Part shown: piece by piece, positions 1 through 5,250 of the stretch | How positions within the stretch are numbered: position 1 is the first letter of the stretch | Layout of the letters: the number at the start of each line of letters is the position of its first letter | From: an uncultured Lachnospiraceae bacterium | Lineage (GTDB): Bacteria; Bacillota; Clostridia; Lachnospirales; Lachnospiraceae | Length of the DNA stretch: 5,394 nucleotides | Assembly: GCA_947178115.1 (NCBI GenBank) | Contig: CAMWXF010000152.1 | Span: 1-5,394 of the forward strand | Direction of reading: 5' to 3' | Notes under the pieces: generated by a model | What the model saw: only the letters and a program-made list of their open reading frames with translations | Database searches by the model: none | What the model was told of the DNA's origin: nothing | Made by a program: the position numbers and the translations under genes

Positions 1-483
1 CTGCGTACTTTCCAATACGTGCTCCGCCTGATCACTCAACTTACGGAATCCATCTGCCAACAATTCTGCTTTTACTGCCATTTCTGCCGCTGCCTTCGCG
101 CACTTATCGAACTGTTTGACCGCCATTTTCTCCTTTCCTTTGATCAGCCACCCATACGCCTTTGCCACGAATACACATATTTCCTGAGATCTGTATTCAA
201 AAGTAATAATCGTCTGTTCGCTGTCATCCATCAGATCCAGATAGTTTTTTTGCAGCCCCGACATCTTAGCCTGTACCATCGTGCCACCCAGTGCGTTATA
301 TGCCACGAACATCAGTCTTGCTACATTCTCCAGATTCTGGATAATGCTGTCCACCTGCATATCCTGCAAGATTTCCTTCCCGGCTTGCATAATTCCCGGT
401 GAATCTTTCGGGGGAAGCTCCATCAAATCATACCGGTATCCCCCTTCATTTACTACAGTAAGTTGTGTTAATTCATTTGCCAT
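1..483 (-). CDS. Unrecognised alpha-helical protein, N-terminal 161 residues (3' end beyond window)
   Basis: An open frame of 161 codons starts at ATG 483 and stays open to the left edge, so the C-terminus is missing. The start is well supported: GGAGG (491-495 on the complement) sits 7 nt upstream, and the protein begins MANELTQLTVVNEGGYRYDL. No signal peptide or clear membrane span is seen. After a Pro-containing N-terminal stretch (residues about 1-30), the rest looks almost entirely helical, with long Ala/Lys/Glu/Gln-rich amphipathic segments (about 30-75, 80-115 and 118-161) and a small Gly-Gly turn in YNALGGTMVQ. This suggests a helical bundle or coiled coil. I do not recognise the family. 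Long all-helical proteins without a signal include ClyA/HBL/XaxA-like pore formers, coiled-coil scaffolds and TelA-like proteins, but no diagnostic motif separates these here. It lies 97 nt downstream of the LuxR-like regulator on the same strand with no clear terminator between, so the two may be co-transcribed. Confidence 0.85.
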   Translation of the reverse strand, partial: MANELTQLTVVNEGGYRYDLMELPPKDSPGIMQAGKEILQDMQVDSIIQNLENVARLMFVAYNALGGTMVQAKMSGLQKNYLDLMDDSEQTIITFEYRSQEICVFVAKAYGWLIKGKEKMAVKQFDKCAKAAAEMAVKAELLADGFRKLSDQAEHVLESTQ

Positions 484-490
484 TTTGTAT

Positions 491-495
491 CCTCC
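491..495 (-). promoter_or_regulatory. Shine-Dalgarno site of the helical-protein gene
   Basis: The complement reads AAAAGGAGGATACAAAATG. A full GGAGG lies 7 nt before ATG 483. It is the strongest ribosome binding site in the window, implies efficient translation, and decides the start codon. Confidence 0.8.
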
Positions 496-546
496 TTTTC
501 CGGTTTATAACCTGTCTGTATTGTGCATTTTATTGCATTCAGTTCC

Positions 547-577
547 AAGTGCCGTTCCCGCATACCAATCGGCACTT
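547..577 (-). other. Perfect 8-bp hairpin after the LuxR-like gene, no T tract
   Basis: AAGTGCCG (complement of 570-577) pairs perfectly with CGGCACTT (complement of 547-554) across a 15-nt loop, just 3 nt after the stop codon of the regulator gene. On the transcribed strand it is followed by GGAACTGAAT, not a T tract, so it is not a canonical intrinsic terminator. It may stabilise the 3' end of the upstream cistron, mark a processing point, or cause partial termination before the strongly translated downstream gene. The structure is seen in the sequence; the role is inferred. Confidence 0.5.
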
Positions 578-580
578 ATA

Positions 581-1219
581 TTAAAGTGTAAGTAAACTGA
601 TAATCTGTCCCCTGCTATGAAATTCATATTTTTCTAAAATCATGGCGATACTGTTTTTAATCGTTCCGGGTGCGAGATATAATTTTTTTCCGATATCCTC
701 ATTACTCATCCCCGCCAGAATACACTTGGCAATTTCAATTTCTCTTTGTGTAGGAATATTTACCATTACCTCCCCTCGCAATAATTCAATAAAACTGTGA
801 TGTTTCTCCATTTCATATAATAACTGTGAAGCCAGATCCCGATCCCATAAAAACAGGCTGTTTCCAGCCATACGAATACATCCGATCAACTCTGCTTTTG
901 ATAAAGAACTTTTAATAACACAACAACATCCCATGGACAGACAATTCAGCATATCTGCCGATTTCGTATTGTCATAAAGCAAAACTGTCCTCAAAGCGGG
1001 ATAGCTTTCCCGATATTGTTGAAGTAACGGTACCGCTTTCTTAGGATCTGCAACACATAAAATTAAAAGTACCTGTTCACTTTGATATTTTTCCTCATGT
1101 TGCAGTAATCTGATATTCGGTAATTCCTTACAGACAACGGCACTGATTCCCTCCTGTAACAGCGGCATATCTCCATCTACACAAACATATAATCTTTCTA
1201 CCAAATCATTTTTCTTCAT
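581..1219 (-). CDS. LuxR/NarL-type transcriptional regulator with a degenerate receiver domain
   Basis: This 212-residue protein has the size and layout of NarL/FixJ response regulators. Residues about 9-125 align with a receiver (DGDMPLLQEG near residue 15, GCCCVIKSS around Lys103), and residues 155-210 form a GerE/LuxR helix-turn-helix (PTQREIEIAKCILAG, SNEDIGKKL, APGTIKNSI). Counting from the conserved Pro74 and the TVLLY strand, the position that normally holds the phosphoacceptor Asp is Leu54 (LLILCVAD). The N-terminal acidic pair is reduced to Gly16-Asp17, while Lys103 is kept. Ordinary phosphorelay control is therefore unlikely; a pseudo-receiver acting by dimerisation, ligand or redox is inferred. 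The protein has nine Cys, including the triplet 98-100. ATG 1219 is preceded by GAAAGGAAA (1225-1233) at 5 nt. No kinase is adjacent, making it an orphan. The 3' part of the gene is visibly more A+T-rich than the kinase genes to the right. Regulated genes are unknown; the downstream helical-protein gene is the nearest candidate. Confidence 0.88.
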   Translation of the reverse strand: MKKNDLVERLYVCVDGDMPLLQEGISAVVCKELPNIRLLQHEEKYQSEQVLLILCVADPKKAVPLLQQYRESYPALRTVLLYDNTKSADMLNCLSMGCCCVIKSSLSKAELIGCIRMAGNSLFLWDRDLASQLLYEMEKHHSFIELLRGEVMVNIPTQREIEIAKCILAGMSNEDIGKKLYLAPGTIKNSIAMILEKYEFHSRGQIISLLTL

Positions 1220-1272
1220 ACATTTTTCCTTTCATTTTCTCCATTGTTGGCAGCGCCAAACAACCTACATTA

Positions 1273-1288
1273 TCAAATGAGTATTTGA
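1273..1288. promoter_or_regulatory. Dyad TCAAAT-N4-ATTTGA, candidate operator
   Basis: A perfect 6-bp inverted repeat with a 4-nt spacer lies between the predicted -10 and the start of the LuxR-like gene, about where transcription would begin. Size and place suit a dimeric repressor or autoregulation. The symmetry is seen; the operator role is inferred. The long AT-rich leader makes a chance dyad possible. Confidence 0.35.
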
Positions 1289-1292
1289 CTGT

Positions 1293-1320
1293 ATATTAGC
1301 ATTCGAACTATATTTGTAAA
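1293..1320 (-). promoter_or_regulatory. Candidate sigma-A promoter of the LuxR-like gene
   Basis: On the complement, TTTACA (1315-1320, 5 of 6 to the -35 consensus) is followed after 16 nt by TAATAT (1293-1298, 4 of 6 to the -10); a 17-nt register with AATATA is also possible. It lies downstream of the cyclase terminator and about 70 nt before the start codon, so it would give the regulator its own transcript. Direct repeats TCGAAC (plus-strand sense) at 1303-1308 and 1325-1330, 22 bp apart, flank the -35 element. Confidence 0.45.
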
Positions 1321-1348
1321 AGTATCGAACAGCATGCCTTTTGTCACC

Positions 1349-1360
1349 TTAATATATTAA
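1349..1360. repeat. 12-bp perfect palindrome TTAATATATTAA
   Basis: A self-complementary AT-only 12-mer in the gap between the cyclase terminator and the LuxR-like promoter, about 30 bp upstream of the -35. It could be a protein-binding or UP-like element, but AT-only palindromes arise easily by chance. Confidence 0.3.
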
Positions 1361-1412
1361 TCGCACGGTTTTTTTACCCCTCTCCCGCTGAAATATTCCG
1401 TATTGCTGTAAC

Positions 1413-1455
1413 ATAAAAACCTGCCTCCGTTCCACTTCCGGAACAAAAGCAGGCT
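1413..1455 (-). terminator. Rho-independent terminator of the diguanylate cyclase gene
   Basis: On the complement, arms 1440-1453 and 1420-1433 form a 14-bp stem (G-U wobbles included, no mismatch) with a 6-nt loop, immediately followed by TTTTT (complement of 1415-1419). It lies about 45 nt after the cyclase stop codon. This is the clearest terminator in the window and separates the cyclase from the LuxR-like gene. Confidence 0.88.
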
Positions 1456-1470
1456 TCCCATTGATTCATG

Positions 1471-1492
1471 TTTCAATTCAATTTCAATTCTA
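1471..1492. repeat. Two-copy 11-bp tandem repeat
   Basis: TTTCAATTCAA is followed directly by TTTCAATTCTA (one difference) between the cyclase stop codon and its terminator. It looks like a small slippage duplication; no function is implied. Confidence 0.4.
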
Positions 1493-1499
1493 CACTCTC

Positions 1500-2792
1500 T
1501 CAAATCGCTTCATATACGATTCTGTTACGACCGTTGTTCTTTCCTTCGTACAGCTTTGCGTCCGCGTCGCGTACGATGTGCTCGACCTTCCCGTCATTTC
1601 CCTCCGTGATGCCAAAAGTCATCGTAAGACCCAACACCGTATCGCCGTAAATAATGCGCTGGGTGCGGATCTCTTCCAGCAGTTCCTGCATACAGGACAC
1701 CGCCGTGTCAAGCTGCATATTATCATATACCAATAGCATCTCCTCGCCGCCCCATCTGGCGACGAATCCCTTGCCCTGCATATGTTCCTTAATCCGTTCG
1801 GATATCATTGCAAGCGCTACATCACCGCATTCATGACCGTAAGTATCATTAACATTCTTAAAATGATCTATATCACCGATTGCAACACAGAAGGGAGTCC
1901 CCTCCTTCCGATAATTTTCACACGTCCTCCGCAATAATTTCTCGCCGCTCCTCCGATTATATAAACCCGTGAGAATATCCTGTTCCACCAGCTCTTGCAG
2001 CGACTTCTGCATCCGGATCAGGCAGCGGCCCATATGTCCCAATTCATCCTTGCGTTCCATAACATCTGCGTCAAGCTCTGTATGAAGCTCGCCTTGCGCG
2101 ATTGACACCACGAATGCTTCCGTTCTCCGAATCGCATTTACAAGATTACCGGAAAAACGTATTGTCACAACACATGCGATCAGCATCGTAAGAATACCGA
2201 ATGCAATCGTAGGTGCAACCGAATCATACACCAGCCGTTCCACTTCCGCAGATGGTTTCCCGAGAAAAATCATACCGATGCAAGTTCCGTCAGATGCATA
2301 GAGCGGTTCATAATAAGAAAAATACCGGACACCCTCCACCATCGTACTCGAATAGAAATGCGGCTGCCCGCTCTTTAACACATCCTCTGCCACCGTATCA
2401 TTTGCCCTGGTTCCGATTGCTCGGACCCCATCGCTCGTTTGGATCGTTGTAATCACACGGGTATCCTGATTAAAAATCGTGATATCGACGCCGGTCTTCT
2501 CCTTAATGGAATCAATAATCGAAAAGTCACCGTCTAACAGGTGCTCTCCTTTCATCATATAAGCAATGTCTCCTTCGTCTTCTATATGATAATCCCCTTC
2601 ATATGCGGTATCGTATAAAGTGACGACTGTATGACACAGATTTACCAGCCCGTTCTTGGTTTCCACATTCATGGATGCGGCAAACCGAACAGCACTGAAC
2701 ATTGTGATCACCAAGGTTAATAATATAATCGGCAGCATATTCAATTTAAGTAAAACCCAGAAAAAACCGTTTCCTCTCAATTTCATCTTCAT
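1500..2792 (-). CDS. Membrane-bound Cache-HAMP-GGDEF diguanylate cyclase
   Basis: This 430-residue protein is predicted to condense two GTP into cyclic di-GMP at the inner face of the membrane in response to an outside signal. In order: TM1 (about 11-33, FWVLLKLNMLPIILLTLVI), an extracellular single-Cache-like sensor (about 40-187; KEKTGVDITIF, DTRVITTI, GMIFLGKP are typical of sensors shared with clostridial MCPs), TM2 (about 192-213), HAMP (about 212-268) and GGDEF (about 271-430). Active-site features are intact: DILTGLYNRR (272-281), GDIDHFKNVNDTYGH with metal-binding Asp307, and RWGGEEM (346-352), a GGEEF variant with Met at the last position. The RxxD inhibitory site expected five residues before is replaced by QGKG (339-342), so product feedback is probably absent. 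ATG 2792 is chosen; a weak GAGAGA lies 6 nt upstream, and Met3 is an alternative start. A strong terminator follows; transcription may start in the gap after the kinase gene or read through from it. Confidence 0.92.
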   Translation of the reverse strand: MKMKLRGNGFFWVLLKLNMLPIILLTLVITMFSAVRFAASMNVETKNGLVNLCHTVVTLYDTAYEGDYHIEDEGDIAYMMKGEHLLDGDFSIIDSIKEKTGVDITIFNQDTRVITTIQTSDGVRAIGTRANDTVAEDVLKSGQPHFYSSTMVEGVRYFSYYEPLYASDGTCIGMIFLGKPSAEVERLVYDSVAPTIAFGILTMLIACVVTIRFSGNLVNAIRRTEAFVVSIAQGELHTELDADVMERKDELGHMGRCLIRMQKSLQELVEQDILTGLYNRRSGEKLLRRTCENYRKEGTPFCVAIGDIDHFKNVNDTYGHECGDVALAMISERIKEHMQGKGFVARWGGEEMLLVYDNMQLDTAVSCMQELLEEIRTQRIIYGDTVLGLTMTFGITEGNDGKVEHIVRDADAKLYEGKNNGRNRIVYEAI

Positions 2793-2853
2793 TTACATTC
2801 TCTCAGACGCTGAAATTTCAGACATATTCATGCATATCATTACACAATAACAA

Positions 2854-2879
2854 ATATTGAATTCTTCCTGCTTCAATAT
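2854..2879. repeat. 8-bp inverted repeat upstream of the cyclase gene
   Basis: ATATTGAA (2854-2861) and TTCAATAT (2872-2879) are perfect inverted copies separated by 10 nt, 62 nt before the cyclase start. They could form a leader hairpin or bind a dimeric regulator. AT-rich composition lowers the weight of the match. Confidence 0.4.
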
Positions 2880-2916
2880 CAGATCGTTATTTAAGCAGTG
2901 TATCATAATTGCTTGC

Positions 2917-2933
2917 AAAAAAGATTGTTTTTT
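2917..2933 (-). terminator. Weak A6-N5-T6 hairpin after the kinase gene
   Basis: The complement reads AAAAAACAATCTTTTTT, a purely A-T stem of 6 bp with loop CAATC, 40 nt after the kinase stop codon. It ends in a T tract but lacks a GC-rich stem, so it is at best a poor intrinsic terminator allowing partial read-through. Confidence 0.22.
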
Positions 2934-2972
2934 CACGAATCGCCCATGAATCGACTTCAATCGACCATCGCT

Positions 2973-4241
2973 TCAAAGAGACACCCGCAAAATAAACTTG
3001 TCATCTTTAACTGAGAAACTGTATATGCCGTTATACCGCTCCACCACAGCGCATATACTGCGCACACCGATCCCGTGTCCCGGCTTATTCGTGACGGGCA
3101 GCCCGTTTTCAAAGCCAATATCCTCCTCGCAGGAATTTATTGCCTGCAGGAAGAATTTTCCGTTCCTTTGATATGCGTCAACTTCAATCATTGCGGATAA
3201 TCCTTTGTCTTTCCGTCTCCGGCAGGCGCGCAAAGCGTTTTCCAGTGCATTGGACAAAAGCACACACAAATCGCTTTCGGAAATCGAAATACTCTGCGCA
3301 ATTCCCGTCCGGATTGTAATCGGAATATCGCAGTCTTTCGCACGTCCGGCAAAAGCGGAGAATATCAGATTTGCCGCCTCATTTTCGCAATAGACTACCA
3401 CTTCGTTCATCTCAATTTCCGAACAGATTTCACGAATATATCCCTGTGCCTGCTCAAGCCGCCCGTTCTCAATACAAGAGGAAATATACTGCATATGGTG
3501 GCGCAGATCGTGACGGTAGGTTCTGGTTTTCTGCCATGACTCGCGCAAGGCTTCGATTTCACGGACCGCCTGCGTAATCTGCAGATTCAGAACAGCCTGC
3601 ATCTGTTCGAGCTGACTGCGGATTCTCCCCGCCTCCGAATAGTAAACAATAAATACCAGATATGCCACACTGCATACGAACGGCATAAATTCCACCGCAA
3701 CCAAAGCGCCGTCCAAAAGCAGATTCGTGTAGACACCCGTCAGATAATCGAAACCATAATACAGTGCCGGAACCAAACCAAACTGCCACTGTGCCGTAAA
3801 AGTATGCCGTGAAATGGAGCGCACGGACGGCGCAACAAAACGCAGCAAAATAAGCAGCAGCGGCAGCGTCATAACCAGCTCGGCTATACTCTGCATCGCC
3901 GCACCGCCCGAGAATATTGCCACAATCAGCAGCGCCAGCCACCGACGGGTCTGGCAGCACAAGTATGCCGTCAGCACCGAGATCGTCGGCCAGAGTCTTT
4001 TTTTACTGAGAACACAAAGTACGATAATCAGAGGGAAGTGTGTGACCATCGGATATGTATATTGGACGACATCCACGCCGATCCGAAAGTAAATAAATCC
4101 CTGAAATAAAAGAATTACAGCCATGCTTCCCGCCATAACCAGACATTTCCGCCACGTCCAGAGGATATCACAGAACGCCGCGGATAAGATCATGCCGAAA
4201 ACCGCCACAGCAATAGAATTGCTAAAATATATACCACTCAT
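2973..4241 (-). CDS. GHKL-family (AgrC-like) membrane sensor histidine kinase
   Basis: This 422-residue protein is predicted to sense an outside signal, autophosphorylate on His and pass the phosphate to the LytTR regulator encoded just before it. Residues about 5-200 hold six or more hydrophobic spans (roughly 8-26, 33-53, 66-79, 86-110, 117-136, 176-201), the polytopic sensor layout of AgrC/ComD kinases. A coiled-coil linker (about 204-238) leads to the dimerisation helix with the motif YRHDLRHHMQ, His244 being the likely phosphorylation site. The ATP-binding domain follows: N-box LLSNALENALRAC (Asn331, Asn335), an AINSC strand near 367-371 in place of a classic D-box, and G-box KPGHGIGVRSI (386-396). 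All catalytic boxes look intact. ATG 4241 overlaps the regulator's stop codon (ATGA), with only a weak CAGG ahead, pointing to translational coupling. No AgrB/AgrD-like gene is adjacent, so the ligand is unknown; a peptide is the usual guess for this family. Confidence 0.92.
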   Translation of the reverse strand: MSGIYFSNSIAVAVFGMILSAAFCDILWTWRKCLVMAGSMAVILLFQGFIYFRIGVDVVQYTYPMVTHFPLIIVLCVLSKKRLWPTISVLTAYLCCQTRRWLALLIVAIFSGGAAMQSIAELVMTLPLLLILLRFVAPSVRSISRHTFTAQWQFGLVPALYYGFDYLTGVYTNLLLDGALVAVEFMPFVCSVAYLVFIVYYSEAGRIRSQLEQMQAVLNLQITQAVREIEALRESWQKTRTYRHDLRHHMQYISSCIENGRLEQAQGYIREICSEIEMNEVVVYCENEAANLIFSAFAGRAKDCDIPITIRTGIAQSISISESDLCVLLSNALENALRACRRRKDKGLSAMIEVDAYQRNGKFFLQAINSCEEDIGFENGLPVTNKPGHGIGVRSICAVVERYNGIYSFSVKDDKFILRVSL

Positions 4242-4975
4242 AATAGAAATACCTGTCTTCTGCTGAATGCGTATTCAAGATACCTGTTCTTGATCTCGGA
4301 ACATTTCCCGTGCGGAATGGGAATTTCCGCCGAATTATCCATTATGATCGCGTTGTAAGAGATGTTCTGAATATATTCCATATTGACTAAAAAAGAGCGA
4401 TGAGGACGCAGGAAATTATCATGCTGCAAGAGCTTATCGCATACTTCATCCAGACTACCACTGCTCTCCAAAACTTTTCCGCTTTCCATATAAAATTTTA
4501 AAGTGTGACTGATCACTTCGCAGTATTCCAGTTCCTCCAGACAAACCCGCACAATACCGCCTCTACATCTCACGATCAGACTATCCTGCTGTTCCTTGTC
4601 ACATTCAGAGATCACTGCATCCATCAGAGGGAAAAATTTTTCCTCGCATATGGGTTTGATCTGATAGAAATACGCCCCGACCGTGTAGGATTCCACCGCA
4701 TATTCGGCAGATGAAGTCAGAAAGATGATCTTTACAGTGTTATCATACCGGCGAATCTCTTTTGCCACGTTGATTCCGTTTCCATCCGGCATAATAACAT
4801 CAAGAAATAGAATATCCGGACGAAGCCCATTCTCAATCTCAGATAGTAATTCTAAGGGACCATGAAAAGCCGTACATCCGATTTCCTGATTGCGTTCTGC
4901 ACAATACCGGTCGAGCAGGACTCTGATTTCATTTAATGCAGACAACTCATCGTCACAAAATGCTACCTTTATCAT
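4238..4975 (-). CDS. LytTR-family response regulator (AgrA/LytR-like)
   Basis: This 245-residue protein is a phosphorylation-dependent DNA-binding regulator, the predicted partner of the GHKL kinase encoded directly after it (ATGA overlap). The receiver (about 1-122) has all key residues: FCDDE with Asp8/Asp9, phosphoacceptor Asp59 in LFLDVIMPDGNG, Thr87 in IFLTSS and Lys107 in YQIKP. The LytTR domain (about 132-238) shows IVRCRGGIVRV, LEELEYCEVISH, FLRPHRSFLVNMEYI and the closing PIPHGKCSEIK. I chose ATG 4975 because MIKVAFCDDE is the normal receiver beginning and GGAAAGGA (4986-4993) lies about 10 nt upstream. The frame also opens at a TTG at 5011, adding 12 residues (KYAGYGKDEIF) with no family counterpart and placing that ribosome site inside the gene. 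LytTR proteins usually bind paired 9-bp direct repeats; no convincing pair was found nearby. Confidence 0.93.
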   Translation of the reverse strand: MIKVAFCDDELSALNEIRVLLDRYCAERNQEIGCTAFHGPLELLSEIENGLRPDILFLDVIMPDGNGINVAKEIRRYDNTVKIIFLTSSAEYAVESYTVGAYFYQIKPICEEKFFPLMDAVISECDKEQQDSLIVRCRGGIVRVCLEELEYCEVISHTLKFYMESGKVLESSGSLDEVCDKLLQHDNFLRPHRSFLVNMEYIQNISYNAIIMDNSAEIPIPHGKCSEIKNRYLEYAFSRRQVFLL

Positions 4976-4985
4976 AAAAATCTCG

Positions 4986-4993
4986 TCCTTTCC
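4986..4993 (-). promoter_or_regulatory. Ribosome binding site of the LytTR regulator gene
   Basis: GGAAAGGA on the complement lies 10 nt before ATG 4975. The spacing is slightly long, but no better match precedes the alternative TTG at 5011, so this site decides the start. Confidence 0.55.
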
Positions 4994-5053
4994 ATAACCT
5001 GCATATTTCAAATCTGCACTCCCGATTATTTGCCTGCAACGTTTGACAAAAAC

Positions 5054-5084
5054 ACTTTATTCTTAGTTAAATTAGTCTTAAGAA
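5054..5084 (-). promoter_or_regulatory. Candidate promoter with overlapping inverted repeat upstream of the LytTR-kinase operon
   Basis: On the complement, TTAAGA (5076-5081) and TAAAGT (5054-5059), each 4 of 6 to consensus, are 16 nt apart. The inverted repeat TTCTTA (5060-5065) / TAAGAA (5079-5084) spans the same spacer, and TTAGT occurs twice, at 5063 and 5072. This would give a leader of about 70 nt. A second AT-rich run with TATGAT/GATAAT on the complement near 5130-5140 is an alternative -10 but has no good -35. Confidence 0.3.
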
Positions 5085-5152
5085 AACAAATAGTTTGATA
5101 TGCGGGCGCATGATTTCCACTGTGTTTTATTATCATAACATAAGTTAAACCC

Positions 5153-5205
5153 GGAAAACCGCCGCAGGCGCAGATGAGCCCTCATCCACGACAGCGGCGG
5201 CTTCC
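5153..5205 (-). terminator. GC-rich hairpin terminator of the chemoreceptor gene
   Basis: CCGCCGC and GCGGCGG (plus-strand arms 5159-5165 and 5194-5200) close a long stem with two mismatches and wobble pairs in the middle and an inner GATGA/TCATC helix capped by GGGC. On the complement TTTT follows directly. It lies about 46 nt after the MCP stop codon. The short T tract makes it less ideal than the cyclase terminator, but the stem is very stable and insulates the LytTR operon. Confidence 0.75.
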
Positions 5206-5250
5206 TTCATGCATAAGCCCTGGCTCTATGCCAAATCTCACATTATAATC

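Larger units (their letters stand above)
2793..2972. other. Intergenic leader between kinase and cyclase genes
   Basis: This 180-bp AT-rich gap holds no gene. It contains phased AATCG repeats (2938-2970), an A6/T6 hairpin (2917-2933), an 8-bp inverted repeat (2854-2879) and only weak promoter-like matches on the complement, such as TATGAT (2902-2907) without a good -35, or the TTGCAA palindrome (2913-2918) with TTAAAT 18 nt on. No strong GC-rich terminator is present, so read-through from the kinase operon into the cyclase gene is possible. Confidence 0.5.

Noticed and set aside
124..136. Internal AAGGAG before an in-frame ATG at 126 in the helical-protein gene
   Set aside because: The spacing of about 3 nt is too short, and the upstream start has an ideal site and unbroken frame.
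484..546. Separate promoter for the helical-protein gene (TAAAAT or TTATAA as -10 on the complement)
   Set aside because: No acceptable -35 was found at 16-18 nt from either hexamer, so it is not listed as a feature, though it cannot be excluded.
19..595. Two overlapping plus-strand open frames (19-402 and 281-595)
   Set aside because: They lie opposite the minus-strand helical-protein gene, which has a much better ribosome binding site and protein-like composition; they have no recognisable domain.
1461..1736. Plus-strand frames over the cyclase 3' end and terminator
   Set aside because: They are antisense to the conserved GGDEF C-terminus and cross the terminator; no domain or ribosome site supports them.
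2213..2452. Plus-strand 79-codon frame opposite the Cache sensor
   Set aside because: It is antisense to a well-supported domain, Pro/His/Arg-rich, and has no ribosome site.
3559..3960. 133-codon frame on the minus strand within the kinase gene
   Set aside because: It is out of frame with a kinase whose membrane segments and catalytic boxes are continuous; its translation is low-complexity Ala/Gly/Cys-rich, as expected of a shifted frame.
4976..5011. TTG start adding 12 residues to the LytTR regulator
   Set aside because: The extra residues precede the normal receiver start MIKVAFCDDE, and the GGAAAGGA site lies within them, so ATG 4975 is preferred.
5067..5111. 14-residue frame MRPHIKLFVFLRLI on the minus strand upstream of the LytTR gene, considered as a leader or signal peptide gene
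   Set aside because: There is only a poor ribosome site and no AgrD-like Cys/charged tail; it overlaps the candidate promoter, so it would not be transcribed from it. Likely chance.
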